From an uncultured Cycloclasticus sp. (GTDB lineage Bacteria > Pseudomonadota > Gammaproteobacteria > Methylococcales > Cycloclasticaceae): DNA of 64,000 nt. The DNA lies in NCBI GenBank assembly GCA_913057515.1, contig CAJXOJ010000010.1:17361-81360 (forward strand), read 5' to 3'. This document shows positions 48,842 to 58,763 of this stretch, piece after piece (position 1 is the first letter of the stretch; the number at the start of each line of letters is the position of its first letter). The notes under the pieces were generated by a model. The model was not told the DNA's origin and made no database searches. It saw only the letters and a program-made list of their open reading frames with translations. A program made the position numbers and the translations under genes.

Positions 48842-49450
48842 GTCTGTTATTTCAGCGATGTTAAGATGGCTGTCTAACCAGGTATGTAATTGCTCAATGC
48901 CTTCTTTTTTTAACGAAGAGAACAGCTCTATTTGAATATTAGCGGCGGAGTCCTTTAATAGCTTTTGCACGACGAATAACGTATTTTTGGCAGCATTACG
49001 GTTGAGTTTATCTGACTTTGTTAACGCTATAAAAATATCTAACTGTAAGTGTGCCGCATAGTCGATCATCTGTAGATCGTGCTCACCTAGCGAACGACGA
49101 ATGTCAACCAGTAACACAAGCCCATTGAGGGCTTTTCTTTTCTCAAGGTATCGCTCAAGTTCGGTTTGCCATTTTTTTTGAATGCTAGGTGGGACTTTAG
49201 CGTAGCCGTAGCCCGGCAAATCAACTAAGCAGCGTTGCTCATCAAGTTTGAAGTAAACCAGTTGTTGAGTTCGCCCCGGTGTTTTGCTGGTTCTAGCAAG
49301 ACTTTTTTGATTGGTGAGTGTATTGATAGCGCTAGATTTGCCAGCATTTGATCTGCCAGCAAAGGCGACTTCATATTCAATGCCTTCAGGGGTGGTTTTT
49401 AAGTTTGGAGCGTTAAGTAGGTATTCAGCACGGTGGTAAAGAGGGTTCAT
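48818..49450 (-). CDS. engB: Ribosome biogenesis GTPase EngB (YsxC/YihA)
   Basis: Essential GTPase in large-subunit assembly. Seen: G1 GRSNAGKSS (near residue 32), G3 DLPGYGYAK, and G4 TKSDK, with the family-typical SLARTSKTPGRTQQ switch segment. 210 aa. It converges with polA, and its last codons lie opposite the terminator of the sRNA candidate. Divergent from the cytochrome c genes across 168 bases. Confident. Confidence 0.95.
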   Translation of the reverse strand: MNPLYHRAEYLLNAPNLKTTPEGIEYEVAFAGRSNAGKSSAINTLTNQKSLARTSKTPGRTQQLVYFKLDEQRCLVDLPGYGYAKVPPSIQKKWQTELERYLEKRKALNGLVLLVDIRRSLGEHDLQMIDYAAHLQLDIFIALTKSDKLNRNAAKNTLFVVQKLLKDSAANIQIELFSSLKKEGIEQLHTWLDSHLNIAEITDKKSPSVK

Positions 49451-49618
49451 GTTGCAGGCCAGTCAATAAAGTTTAAGTATTGTACCGGAGCAAATAAATT
49501 CAGTGTGTATAACAACAAATGACTTAGAAAAATACTAAACTTAAGGTGAATTTATTGTAAAATTAAAAAATAAATTAATATTTAAGCAGTCTTAAGCGCA
49601 ATATATTGGGGAAATGGT

Positions 49619-49921
49619 ATGAATAAAGTTTTACGACTGGTGGCGGTTTTGATGGTGAGCCTGTCAAGTCAATCATGGGCAGCTGATGTGGAAGCGGGTA
49701 AGGTAAAATCGGCCCAATGTGCTGCATGCCATGGTGCGGCTGGTATTAGCCCGATGGGAATTTATCCTAATTTAGCTGGTCAAAAGGAGCCGTATTTGGT
49801 AAAGCAAATAAATGCGTTTCGCTTGGGCGTGCGTAAAGACCCTACGATGCAAGCGATGGTGGGTGCGTTATCTGATGCTGATATCGTAAATATTGCTGCA
49901 TATTATGCGAGTATTAAATAA
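49619..49921 (+). CDS. Monohaem cytochrome c, class I (c5-like or c4-half)
   Basis: Periplasmic electron carrier of 100 aa. Seen: a signal peptide ending WAAD and one haem motif CAACH (near residue 35), with a distal Met likely in [12 protein letters not shown] (near residue 79) as sixth ligand. GGGGAAA precedes the ATG. Followed by the two-haem c4 gene after 21 bases, so the pair is probably co-transcribed and may be a partial duplication. Matured by the ResB-CcsA system encoded downstream. Confidence 0.87.
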   Translation: MNKVLRLVAVLMVSLSSQSWAADVEAGKVKSAQCAACHGAAGISPMGIYPNLAGQKEPYLVKQINAFRLGVRKDPTMQAMVGALSDADIVNIAAYYASIK

Positions 49922-49941
49922 ATCGAGTTAAATTTGGAATA

Positions 49942-50550
49942 ATGATGAAATTAAATGTATTGGCAGTTTGTTTTTTTGCGGCGATAGTATCAGTGAATGC
50001 TTTTGCTGTTGGCGATATTGATGCGGGGCGTGCTAAGGCTGCTATTTGTGCAGCTTGTCATGGCCAAAATGGTGTTAGTGTTAACTCAGTGTGGCCGAAA
50101 TTAGCAGGGCAGCATGCTTATTATATAGAAAAAGAGCTACATGATTTTCAAAGCAAAAGGCGTATTGACCTATCGATGGCTCCAATGGTTGCTGGCTTGA
50201 CTGATGTCGATATTGAGAATTTAGCCGCTTTCTTTGCGAGTGTCCCTTCAACAGTAGAAGCAGCTAGTGAGAGTAAAATTGAATTAGGTGAAAAAATATA
50301 CCGAGCTGGAAAGGCCAGTAATGGTTTGCCTGCTTGTATCGCTTGTCATGGCCCTAATGGAGCTGGTAGTGGACCTGCGCGTTTCCCCCGTATTGGAGGT
50401 CAGCATGCAGCATACCTATCGAAAGCGCTAAAAGACTTTAAAGCTGAAACACGCACTAATGACCACCAAGAAATGATGCGTGATATTGCTGGTCGTATGA
50501 GTAACAAAGAAATTGAAGCGGTGTCATCATATATTTCTGGTTTGCACTAA
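49942..50550 (+). CDS. Cytochrome c4 (dihaem)
   Basis: Two-domain dihaem c-type cytochrome (202 aa). Seen: a signal peptide ending AFAV, and two haem motifs CAACHG (near residue 36) and CIACHG (near residue 130), each with a downstream Met (SMAPMVAGLTD and EMMRDIAGRMS). c4 donates electrons to terminal oxidases in many proteobacteria. The gene ends 20 bases before a strong terminator. Confident. Confidence 0.93.
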   Translation: MMKLNVLAVCFFAAIVSVNAFAVGDIDAGRAKAAICAACHGQNGVSVNSVWPKLAGQHAYYIEKELHDFQSKRRIDLSMAPMVAGLTDVDIENLAAFFASVPSTVEAASESKIELGEKIYRAGKASNGLPACIACHGPNGAGSGPARFPRIGGQHAAYLSKALKDFKAETRTNDHQEMMRDIAGRMSNKEIEAVSSYISGLH

Positions 50551-50571
50551 ATTTAAGTTGTTTTTATAAAT

Positions 50572-50600
50572 AAAAGGGCAGGATCGTTGCCCTTTTTTTT
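50572..50600 (+). terminator. Rho-independent terminator after cytochrome c4
   Basis: AAAAGGGCA (50572-50580) and TGCCCTTTT (50588-50596) pair around GGATCGT, followed by eight T. It separates the two cytochrome genes from resB. Confidence 0.9.
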
Positions 50601-50643
50601 TAGGTTAATGTCGCGCCGCTAAAAAGTTTCATTAAGCTTCCTT

Positions 50644-52638
50644 ATGAATAATCAGTCTAATACGTCTACAGCACCTCCATTATCAAGAACTTCTGCGTTA
50701 TTGTTAAAGTTCCTTGGTTCGATGAACTTGGCAATAACGTTATTAGTAGCGCTTTCTATTGCCGCTATAATTGGTACCGTTTTACAACAAAATCAACCAT
50801 ATACGGATTACATCATAAAATTTGGCCCGTTTTGGTTTGAGGTGTTTAAACAGATTGGTTTATATGACGTTTATTCATCAGCTTGGTTTTTGTTTATTTT
50901 ATTTTTTCTTGTTCTGTCAACCAGTACATGCATTTATAGAAATGCACCGAACATGCTGCATGAGATGCGTGAATACAGGCAGAACATCCAACTTAAAACA
51001 TTGGAAAACTATCTCAATACGAATAGCTGGCTGTTGACGCAGCCGATTGAAGATATTCAGCATGTAGTGCAAAAAATATTGCCACATAATGGTTATAGCG
51101 CACGATTAAAAGATGACGGTAGCTATGTGTTGATTTCCGGGATGAAAGGTGGGGCGAGCCGCTTGGGTTATATCCTGACACACTTGGCAATTGTGTTGAT
51201 TTGTATTGGTGGCTTAATGGATGGTAATGCCATTTTGAAGGCCAGAGAAATGCTTGGGCAAGTGGTACCAGAGACAAAAAATATAGCAGCTAGTGATGTG
51301 CCTCAGATAAGTCGTTTAGGGATTAATAACCAGTCTTTTAGAGGCAGTGTTTCTATACCAGAAGGTCGCCAAACGGATGTTTTGTTTCTTAATTATAAGG
51401 ATGGCTACTTAGTTCAGGAGCTGCCTTTCTCGGTGGAAGTTAAGGACTTTAGAATAGAGCATTATGAAAGTGGCCAGCCAAAATCGTTTGAGAGCGACTT
51501 GGTTGTCTATGATGATCGCTTAAATCAGCCACTAGAAAAAACGATATCTGTTAATCATCCATTAATCTACGACGGGTATTCTATCTACCAAGCGAGTTTT
51601 TCTGATGGCGGCTCAAAACTTGAGATGTTGGCCTGGCCCTTGATGGGCGTTAATAAGCAGCCACAAAAAGTAACTACTAAAGTGGGTGATGAGTTCCAAA
51701 TGAATATCTCGAATGAACCATGGATTCTTGAATCGTCAAATTTCCGTTTGTTCAATATTAACCCATCAGAGAATCCAGATAAGCAGTTTGAAAACTCAGG
51801 GCCAAGCGTTCAATTTAAAATGCGAAATAAAATGGGCGAGGCGAAAGAGTATTTAAATTATATGGTGCCGGTAGAAAGGGATGGAGCGTATTATTATTTA
51901 AGCGGAGTGCGCGCTTCGCCTGCTGAAGAGTTTAGGTATTTGTATTTGCCGGTGGACGATAAAGGAGGGCTTGGCCGCTTTATGGCGTATTTGCAAGCCT
52001 TAGGTGATGAGCAGTTATTGCAAAAAATTGTAGCAGAGCAGAACTTTATGGGTTCTAACTTGCCTACTAAGGAGACTGCAGAGTTAAATGAAGCGATGGT
52101 TAATGTAGTAGGCTTATTTCTCAAAAATGGGATGAGCGGTGTCCTTGAGCAAGTGGAAAAGAATGCTCCGGCAGATAAGCTTGAAGAGGTCTCAGGGTTA
52201 TATGTAAGAGTGCTTCAGCAAATGTTAGGCGCGGTCTATGTGGATGTCTTAATAAAAGAAGGGGTAGACGTCAGCAATGTCGGTGTTGATGAGGAAAAAG
52301 CTGAGTTTTTTGATGCCGCGGCGGCGGCAATAGGTGCAATGACTCGTTATGGCTCACCTGTCTATTTTCAATTATCAAGCTTTGTTCACCATCAAGCGAG
52401 CGGCTTACAAATTGCCAAAGCGCCTGGCAAGAACTTAGTGTACCCAGGATGCGCCATGTTGATTCTGGGTGTTTTTTTAATGTTTTACGCCCCTCAACAG
52501 CGATTGTGGGCTTGGATAGAGCAAACAGATGAAGGGGTTAAGTTGGTTTTAGCGGGACACGCGATTAGAAATAAACTGGATTTTTCAAAGCAATTCAAAA
52601 AAATACAAGCTCAGTTTGAGCGTGTTTTAAACGGGTAA
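50644..52638 (+). CDS. resB: Cytochrome c biogenesis protein ResB (Ccs1)
   Basis: Membrane part of the system II haem ligase with CcsA. Seen: three N-terminal helices (around residues 20-40, 70-95 and 170-195), a long periplasmic domain (to about residue 590) with YLNYMVPVERDGAYYYL-type strands, and a fourth helix near residue 600 (GCAMLILGVFLMFYAP). 664 aa. It starts 44 bases after the c4 terminator, with ccsA nine bases downstream. Confident. Confidence 0.92.
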   Translation: MNNQSNTSTAPPLSRTSALLLKFLGSMNLAITLLVALSIAAIIGTVLQQNQPYTDYIIKFGPFWFEVFKQIGLYDVYSSAWFLFILFFLVLSTSTCIYRNAPNMLHEMREYRQNIQLKTLENYLNTNSWLLTQPIEDIQHVVQKILPHNGYSARLKDDGSYVLISGMKGGASRLGYILTHLAIVLICIGGLMDGNAILKAREMLGQVVPETKNIAASDVPQISRLGINNQSFRGSVSIPEGRQTDVLFLNYKDGYLVQELPFSVEVKDFRIEHYESGQPKSFESDLVVYDDRLNQPLEKTISVNHPLIYDGYSIYQASFSDGGSKLEMLAWPLMGVNKQPQKVTTKVGDEFQMNISNEPWILESSNFRLFNINPSENPDKQFENSGPSVQFKMRNKMGEAKEYLNYMVPVERDGAYYYLSGVRASPAEEFRYLYLPVDDKGGLGRFMAYLQALGDEQLLQKIVAEQNFMGSNLPTKETAELNEAMVNVVGLFLKNGMSGVLEQVEKNAPADKLEEVSGLYVRVLQQMLGAVYVDVLIKEGVDVSNVGVDEEKAEFFDAAAAAIGAMTRYGSPVYFQLSSFVHHQASGLQIAKAPGKNLVYPGCAMLILGVFLMFYAPQQRLWAWIEQTDEGVKLVLAGHAIRNKLDFSKQFKKIQAQFERVLNG

Positions 52639-52647
52639 AGGAACAAG

Positions 52648-53823
52648 ATGAATAGCACACATGCAGCGCTTCAACATGAGTTGGATCAACAGTCTTTTTG
52701 GAAGGGCTTAAGTTCCTTTGATTGGCTATGGGCCATTATTGTCGTATTGGGTACTGGTTATGCCTATACTCGTTATGCCTCATTGATGGATGGTTATGAA
52801 AAAGGAATTTTAGTGTCGACAGGCGCTAGCCTAATTGCTTTGGGTTGGAACTGGAAAGAAATTAGAGCGCTGTCATTGGTGGTTTTTCTGTTGAGTATTT
52901 TTGCTATTAGTCGATACGTGCATGGCCTTGCCGATGCAGAAACAGACTTTTTTTTGAGGTTTTTGGTTTCAAGCCAATCAGCCATTATGTGGATGAGCGC
53001 ACTCTATGTGTTGGCAACGGTGACGTACTTTATTGCGTTCTTCGCCCGCTCAGAATTCTCGGGGAAAGTTGCCAGTGCGATGACATGGTCGGCTACTACC
53101 ATGGGCTTAGTCGGTTTAATGGTGCGGTGGCGTGAGACCTATCTGGTCGGTTTGGATGTCGGCCATATCCCCGTTAGTAATTTGTATGAAGTGTTTATTT
53201 TATTTTCAATTATTACTGCCCTGCTGTATTTGTTCTACGAGCGTCGTTACCAAACACGTGTGTTAGGTGGATTTGTTTTGTTGGTGATCAGTGCGGCAGT
53301 TGCTTTTTTACTTTGGTATGCCTTTGATAGAGATGCGGCGGGCATTCAACCGTTAGTTCCTGCCTTGCAAAGTTATTGGATGAAAATTCATGTGCCAGCT
53401 AATTTTATTGGTTACGGAGCGTTTGCTTTGGCAGCGATGGTGGCGGTGGCCTATTTTGTGCGTGAAAATGCTGAGCACAAAGCATCAGGCGGCATTGCTA
53501 TGACGTTGCCTGCATTAGATATTCTAGATGATCTAATGTACAAATCAATCGCCTTAGGCTTTGCTTTTTTTACTCTGGCGACGATTCTCGGTGCGCTATG
53601 GGCGGCTGAGGCATGGGGTGGATACTGGTCCTGGGACCCTAAGGAGACATGGGCGCTAATTGTTTGGTTAAATTATGCTGCTTGGTTACACATGAGGCTA
53701 ACAAAAGGTTGGCGTGGAAAACCGATGGCTGCCTGGGCTATCGTTGGATTATTTGTTACGTTGTTTGCCTTTTTAGGTGTGAATATGTTCTTGTCGGGGT
53801 TACATTCATACGGTGAGTTATAA
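52648..53823 (+). CDS. ccsA: Cytochrome c biogenesis protein CcsA (ResC)
   Basis: Haem handling and ligation partner of ResB. Seen: eight or so hydrophobic helices and the tryptophan-rich WWD signature WGGYWSWDPKETW (near residue 325) with flanking histidines (LHMRL, HIPVSN), as in all CcsA/CcmC/CcmF proteins. 391 aa. A nine-base spacer from resB shows one operon. Confident; system II replaces the Ccm system typical of enterobacteria. Confidence 0.93.
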   Translation: MNSTHAALQHELDQQSFWKGLSSFDWLWAIIVVLGTGYAYTRYASLMDGYEKGILVSTGASLIALGWNWKEIRALSLVVFLLSIFAISRYVHGLADAETDFFLRFLVSSQSAIMWMSALYVLATVTYFIAFFARSEFSGKVASAMTWSATTMGLVGLMVRWRETYLVGLDVGHIPVSNLYEVFILFSIITALLYLFYERRYQTRVLGGFVLLVISAAVAFLLWYAFDRDAAGIQPLVPALQSYWMKIHVPANFIGYGAFALAAMVAVAYFVRENAEHKASGGIAMTLPALDILDDLMYKSIALGFAFFTLATILGALWAAEAWGGYWSWDPKETWALIVWLNYAAWLHMRLTKGWRGKPMAAWAIVGLFVTLFAFLGVNMFLSGLHSYGEL

Positions 53824-53847
53824 AGTTATTTAATTTAGGAGATAAAG

Positions 53848-54492
53848 ATGCGTCAATTATTGGTATGGGTTGCCTTTTTCACGGTGTTAAGTAGTGGCAT
53901 TGCGTTAGCTGAGCAGTCCCCTGACTTCAAGGAAGGTGTTGACTATCAGCTTATAAAACCAGCTCAACCGACCGATGATCCGGATCGCGTAGAGGTTGTG
54001 GAAATTTTTTGGTATGGCTGTCCACATTGTTATCAATTTGAACCCACGCTAGCGCCTTGGGTTACCAGTGCTCCTAAGGATATAAATTTTTATCGCTTGC
54101 CTGCTGTTTTTAATGATTTATGGGAAATACACGCTAGAGCTTACTTTACAGCGGATGTTTTAGATGTATTAGAAACCTCTCATACCGCTTTATTCCATGC
54201 GATGCATACTGAGCGTAAAAGAATGAATACGGTTAAAAAGCTTTCTGCTTTCTATCAGCAATATGGCATTGAGCCAGAGTTGTTTGAAAAAACCTATCAC
54301 TCGTTTGTTGTTAATACGAGGGTGGCTAGAGCTCAAGAGATGGTTCAGCGTTATGGCGTAACAGGTGTGCCCGCAATGGTCGTAGAAGGTAAATACTTGA
54401 TTACGGGCGAAATGGCGAAGAGTTACGGAAATATGCTAAAAATAATCGACTTCTTAGTGGCGAAAGAAAGATTGGTAAAAAATAATCCGTAG
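53848..54492 (+). CDS. dsbA: Thiol:disulfide interchange protein DsbA
   Basis: Periplasmic oxidase that introduces disulfides. Seen: a signal peptide ending LAEQ, the active site CPHC within FWYGCPHCYQFEP (near residue 55), and the cis-Pro loop GVTGVPAMVV (near residue 172). 214 aa. Its place directly after resB-ccsA suggests it oxidises thiols in cytochrome maturation, but DsbA has general targets. AGGAGA precedes the ATG. Confident. Confidence 0.94.
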   Translation: MRQLLVWVAFFTVLSSGIALAEQSPDFKEGVDYQLIKPAQPTDDPDRVEVVEIFWYGCPHCYQFEPTLAPWVTSAPKDINFYRLPAVFNDLWEIHARAYFTADVLDVLETSHTALFHAMHTERKRMNTVKKLSAFYQQYGIEPELFEKTYHSFVVNTRVARAQEMVQRYGVTGVPAMVVEGKYLITGEMAKSYGNMLKIIDFLVAKERLVKNNP

Positions 54493-54688
54493 CTTTTTAT
54501 TTAAATCCATTAAAGAAAAAGGATGGCTATTTTTTTCAGCACGGATTATAGAAACAAAAGATAGCTTATAGTCAACGGTACGGACACTGAAAAGCTTTAG
54601 CGTATGAGTTGCTTGGGGTGCTATAGTTGTACCCGTAGTATCAGCAATATAAACAATAATAAATGCGTGGAATAAAGAAGGCGTTTAT

Positions 54689-54708
54689 GCCGGCTAACGT
54701 TGGCCGGC
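54689..54708. repeat. GCCGGC inverted repeat
   Basis: GCCGGC occurs at 54689-54694 and 54703-54708, self-complementary copies around TAACGTTG. It could form a six-pair hairpin between dsbA and the convergent DUF4124 gene. No T-run follows on either strand, so its use is unclear. The rest of the 238-base gap is AT-rich with no gene seen. Confidence 0.4.
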
Positions 54709-54730
54709 TAATTGATATTGCTAATCTAAT

Positions 54731-55180
54731 TTAGTAGCAATTGTCTTGCAAAAATGCTTCCAGCTTTTGTCGTTGTTTGGTTTTCTCCTCATAGCTCAAT
54801 CTAGAATAGTTACCGTCGGCATCCTTATATAATCGATTGCCACCATAGTCTAGTTTCTCAAGACTTTTTTGGGTGGCATCACATTGCTCTTGAAGACGCC
54901 TTTCGTCGTTGGCTTGTCGTAGTGCTTCATCATTGGCTGCCTTACGTTCAGCATTGGATGTAGCTATTGCATTTGCACTGTCTTGAATGGGTGTAAGTAC
55001 TTTTTCACTATCAATAATGCCACTAGACTTGATAAAAACTTTCTTAGCTGTGAGGCTTTTGTCTTTTGGAGGCCGTTGGCCATAGTGAGTATTATCCTGG
55101 TGGTCAACCCAGTAGTAAATAGCGGTGTGAGCTACATTGGCAAAAAGTAAACAAAAGCAAAACATCAAAGCGCGATACAT
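54731..55180 (-). CDS. DUF4124 domain protein, exported
   Basis: Exported protein of 149 aa. Seen: a signal peptide ending AHTA, the DUF4124 segment IYYWVDHQDNTHYGQRPP at the mature N-terminus, a helical charged middle, and LDYGGNRLYKDADGNYSRLS before two C-terminal Cys. Function unknown. Divergent from ilvI. Confidence 0.85.
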   Translation of the reverse strand: MYRALMFCFCLLFANVAHTAIYYWVDHQDNTHYGQRPPKDKSLTAKKVFIKSSGIIDSEKVLTPIQDSANAIATSNAERKAANDEALRQANDERRLQEQCDATQKSLEKLDYGGNRLYKDADGNYSRLSYEEKTKQRQKLEAFLQDNCY

Positions 55181-55220
55181 ATTTCAATCCTTATGGTTAT
55201 GTAGGGTTAAGTGTCTTCTA

Positions 55221-55285
55221 ATTAAGTATATAGTACTTAATGAGTAATGAAAGAGCTTGACCAAATGCACAAAAATTAGTATTTT
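55221..55285 (+). promoter_or_regulatory. ilv operon promoter with upstream palindrome
   Basis: TTGACC (55257-55262) and TATTTT (55280-55285) are spaced by 17 bases, an evident sigma70 promoter for ilvI. Upstream, ATTAAGTA (55221-55228) and TACTTAAT (55234-55241) are perfect inverted arms around TATAG, a likely operator. No leucine-rich leader peptide with an attenuator was found in the 75-base leader. Confidence 0.65.
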
Positions 55286-55359
55286 GTCGAGTTCGATCGC
55301 GTGTTGTCATTAGATCGGCTTTAAATCGAAACAATTCATTTAAATTTTGGAGAATCAGT

Positions 55360-57090
55360 GTGGAGTTAAGTGGCGGTGAAATCGTCATCCAGTCCTTGAA
55401 AGATGAGGGTGTGGAATACGTGTTTGGGTACCCCGGTGGGTGCGTCTTGCATATATATGATGCTATTTTTAAGCAGGATGATGTCAAGCATGTTCTTGTC
55501 CGTCATGAGCAAGGTGCTACACACGCGGCTGATGGTTACGCGCGTTCATCAGGTAAGCCAGGCGTAGTCTTAGTAACATCTGGCCCAGGTGCGACCAATG
55601 CGATAACAGGTATTGCTACTGCCTATATGGACTCTATTCCTATGGTCGTTATAACCGGCCAAGTTCCTCGGCCTGTTATTGGAACCGATGCTTTCCAGGA
55701 AGTCGATACTGTGGGCATTACAAGGCCATGCGTTAAGCATAATTTCTTGGTAAAAGACATTTCGGATATAGCTGAAACGATGAAAAAAGCGTTTTATTTG
55801 GCTACAACCGGACGACCAGGACCAGTGGTAGTTGATATTCCAAAAGATATTACCGACCCAAATATTAAAGTGTCGTATCAATACCCGGAAGAGGTGAGCA
55901 TGCGCTCTTATCATCCAACTGTTAGCGGCAATATTGGTCAAACAAGAAAAGCCATTAAGCTGATTAAGGAAGCTAAGCGCCCAGTTATTTATAGTGGTGG
56001 CGGTGTGGTTTTGGGCGAGGCTAGCGAAGAGTTAAAACAGCTGGGTCGTACATTGGGCTTCCCTGTAACACAAACATTAATGGGTTTAGGTGCGTTCCCA
56101 GGAACGGATCCTCAATTTATTGGTATGTTGGGCATGCATGGCACATATGAAGCGAATATGGCGATGCATGATAGTGATTTGATTATTGCCATCGGCGCAC
56201 GGTTTGATGACCGTGTAACGGGAAAAGTTGCTGACTTTTGCCCACACGCAAAAATTATTCATATAGATGTGGACCCTGCTTCTATTTCAAAAACAATCAC
56301 CGTTGATGTGCCTATTGTTGGTCAAGTTAAGCCTATTTTGCTAGATATGCTTGCGCAATTACAGAGCTTAGGTGAGACCTTTGATCGTGCACGAATAGGT
56401 GCTTGGTGGGATCAAATAGATCAGTGGCGAGAGGCTGATTGCTTGGCGTATGAAAAAGATACTGATACGATCAAGCCGCAGTTTGTAATAGAACAACTAT
56501 ATAACGTCACTAATGGTGAAGCTTTCGTGACATCAGATGTGGGCCAGCATCAAATGTTTGCTGCGCAATACTATCCATTTGATAAGCCACGTCGTTGGAT
56601 AAACTCAGGTGGTTTAGGCACTATGGGCTTTGGTTTGCCGGCTGCTATGGGCGTTAAATTTGCGCACCCTGAGGCTGATGTTGCCTGTGTAACCGGTGAA
56701 GGCAGTATTCAAATGTGCCTGCAAGAACTATCTACCATGTTGCAGTATGATACACCTGTAAAAGTGATTAATTTAAATAATGGCTATTTAGGCATGGTGC
56801 GTCAATGGCAGGAGTTCACCTATAAGAGTCGCTATTCGCATTCGTATCTTGAGGCATTACCTGACTTTAAAAAGTTAGCAGAGGCATATGGTCATGTTGG
56901 AATGCAAATTACTAAAAAAGAAGATGTTGAGCCTGCCTTAAGGGAAGCATTTTCGATGAAAGATCGTACGGTCTTTTTGGATTTCTTAACCGACACAAAA
57001 GAAAACGTATACCCGATGATTGAAGCAGGCAAGGCGCATAATGATATGGTAATGGCGCCGAGCTCAAAATATAAAAGGATACTGGCATGA
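55360..57090 (+). CDS. ilvI: Acetolactate synthase, large subunit
   Basis: TPP-dependent enzyme forming acetolactate or acetohydroxybutyrate for Val, Leu and Ile. Seen: GYPGG near residue 23, the activating Glu in RHEQGATHAADGYAR (near residue 50), the TPP site GDGN-like VTGEGSIQMC, and FDDRVTGK. 576 aa. The start is GTG 55360, with GGAG seven bases upstream. The next start, ilvH, overlaps by four bases. Could equally be called ilvB; I chose ilvI because the small subunit is of the 164 aa IlvH type. Confidence 0.95.
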   Translation: MELSGGEIVIQSLKDEGVEYVFGYPGGCVLHIYDAIFKQDDVKHVLVRHEQGATHAADGYARSSGKPGVVLVTSGPGATNAITGIATAYMDSIPMVVITGQVPRPVIGTDAFQEVDTVGITRPCVKHNFLVKDISDIAETMKKAFYLATTGRPGPVVVDIPKDITDPNIKVSYQYPEEVSMRSYHPTVSGNIGQTRKAIKLIKEAKRPVIYSGGGVVLGEASEELKQLGRTLGFPVTQTLMGLGAFPGTDPQFIGMLGMHGTYEANMAMHDSDLIIAIGARFDDRVTGKVADFCPHAKIIHIDVDPASISKTITVDVPIVGQVKPILLDMLAQLQSLGETFDRARIGAWWDQIDQWREADCLAYEKDTDTIKPQFVIEQLYNVTNGEAFVTSDVGQHQMFAAQYYPFDKPRRWINSGGLGTMGFGLPAAMGVKFAHPEADVACVTGEGSIQMCLQELSTMLQYDTPVKVINLNNGYLGMVRQWQEFTYKSRYSHSYLEALPDFKKLAEAYGHVGMQITKKEDVEPALREAFSMKDRTVFLDFLTDTKENVYPMIEAGKAHNDMVMAPSSKYKRILA

Positions 57091-57581
57091 GTCGTCAGCA
57101 TATTATTTCACTCTTATTGGAAAACGAGGCTGGTGCTTTATCACGAGTTTCAGGTTTATTTTCAGCTAGAGCGTATAACATTGAGTCATTAACAGTAGCT
57201 GCAACTCAAGACCCCACCTTGTCTCGTTTAACATTAGTAACAGTAGGCAGTGATGAAACGATTGAGCAGATTAAAAAACAACTGAATAAGCTCATTGATG
57301 TGGTTAAATTAATTGATTTATCAGAGTCTTTTTCACTAGAGCGTGAACTTATTTTATTGAAAGTAAAAAAGAGTGATGCGATGGTGCAAAAAATTGAAAG
57401 TTTGAGCGTTGAGTCGTCAGCGCGAATTACCGATGATACTGATGGTTATTTGATTATTGAATTGACGGGTGAAAAAGTGTGGTTGGACGACTTCTTATCT
57501 TCACTCGCAGACGAGGTGTTAGAAGTCGTTCGTACAGGTGTGGTTGGCCTTTCTCGTGGCGAAAGATCACTAACAGTGTAA
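57087..57581 (+). CDS. ilvH: Acetolactate synthase, small regulatory subunit
   Basis: Carries feedback inhibition by valine. Seen: an ACT domain beginning ISLLLENEAGALSRVSGLFSARAYNIESL (each part conserved), TQDPTLSRLTLVT, and a C-terminal IlvH domain ending GVVGLSRGER. 164 aa. ATGA overlap with ilvI gives coupled synthesis of the subunits. Confident. Confidence 0.95.
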   Translation: MSRQHIISLLLENEAGALSRVSGLFSARAYNIESLTVAATQDPTLSRLTLVTVGSDETIEQIKKQLNKLIDVVKLIDLSESFSLERELILLKVKKSDAMVQKIESLSVESSARITDDTDGYLIIELTGEKVWLDDFLSSLADEVLEVVRTGVVGLSRGERSLTV

Positions 57582-57613
57582 GTGGTGTTGCCTTGCATCG
57601 ACAAGGCCACTGA

Positions 57614-58654
<1,041 letters not shown>

Positions 58655-58676
58655 TCTTTTTTTGTAATAAAAAGAA

Positions 58677-58703
58677 GCGGCCGTTTTAACGGCCGTTTTT
58701 TTT
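58677..58703 (+). terminator. Rho-independent terminator after ilvC
   Basis: CGGCCGT and ACGGCCG make a seven-base-pair GC stem around TTTA, followed by eight T. It ends the ilvIHC transcript. Confidence 0.92.
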
Positions 58704-58763
58704 GCCAAAAAACAACGATTGCTGAGCTATACTAAAGGCCTTATTAGGGGGAATTAACAGCAT

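Noticed and set aside
54491..54535. Terminator after dsbA
   Set aside because: A T-run follows, but the pairing (TAGC with GCTA and A/T mismatched arms) is too weak to call.
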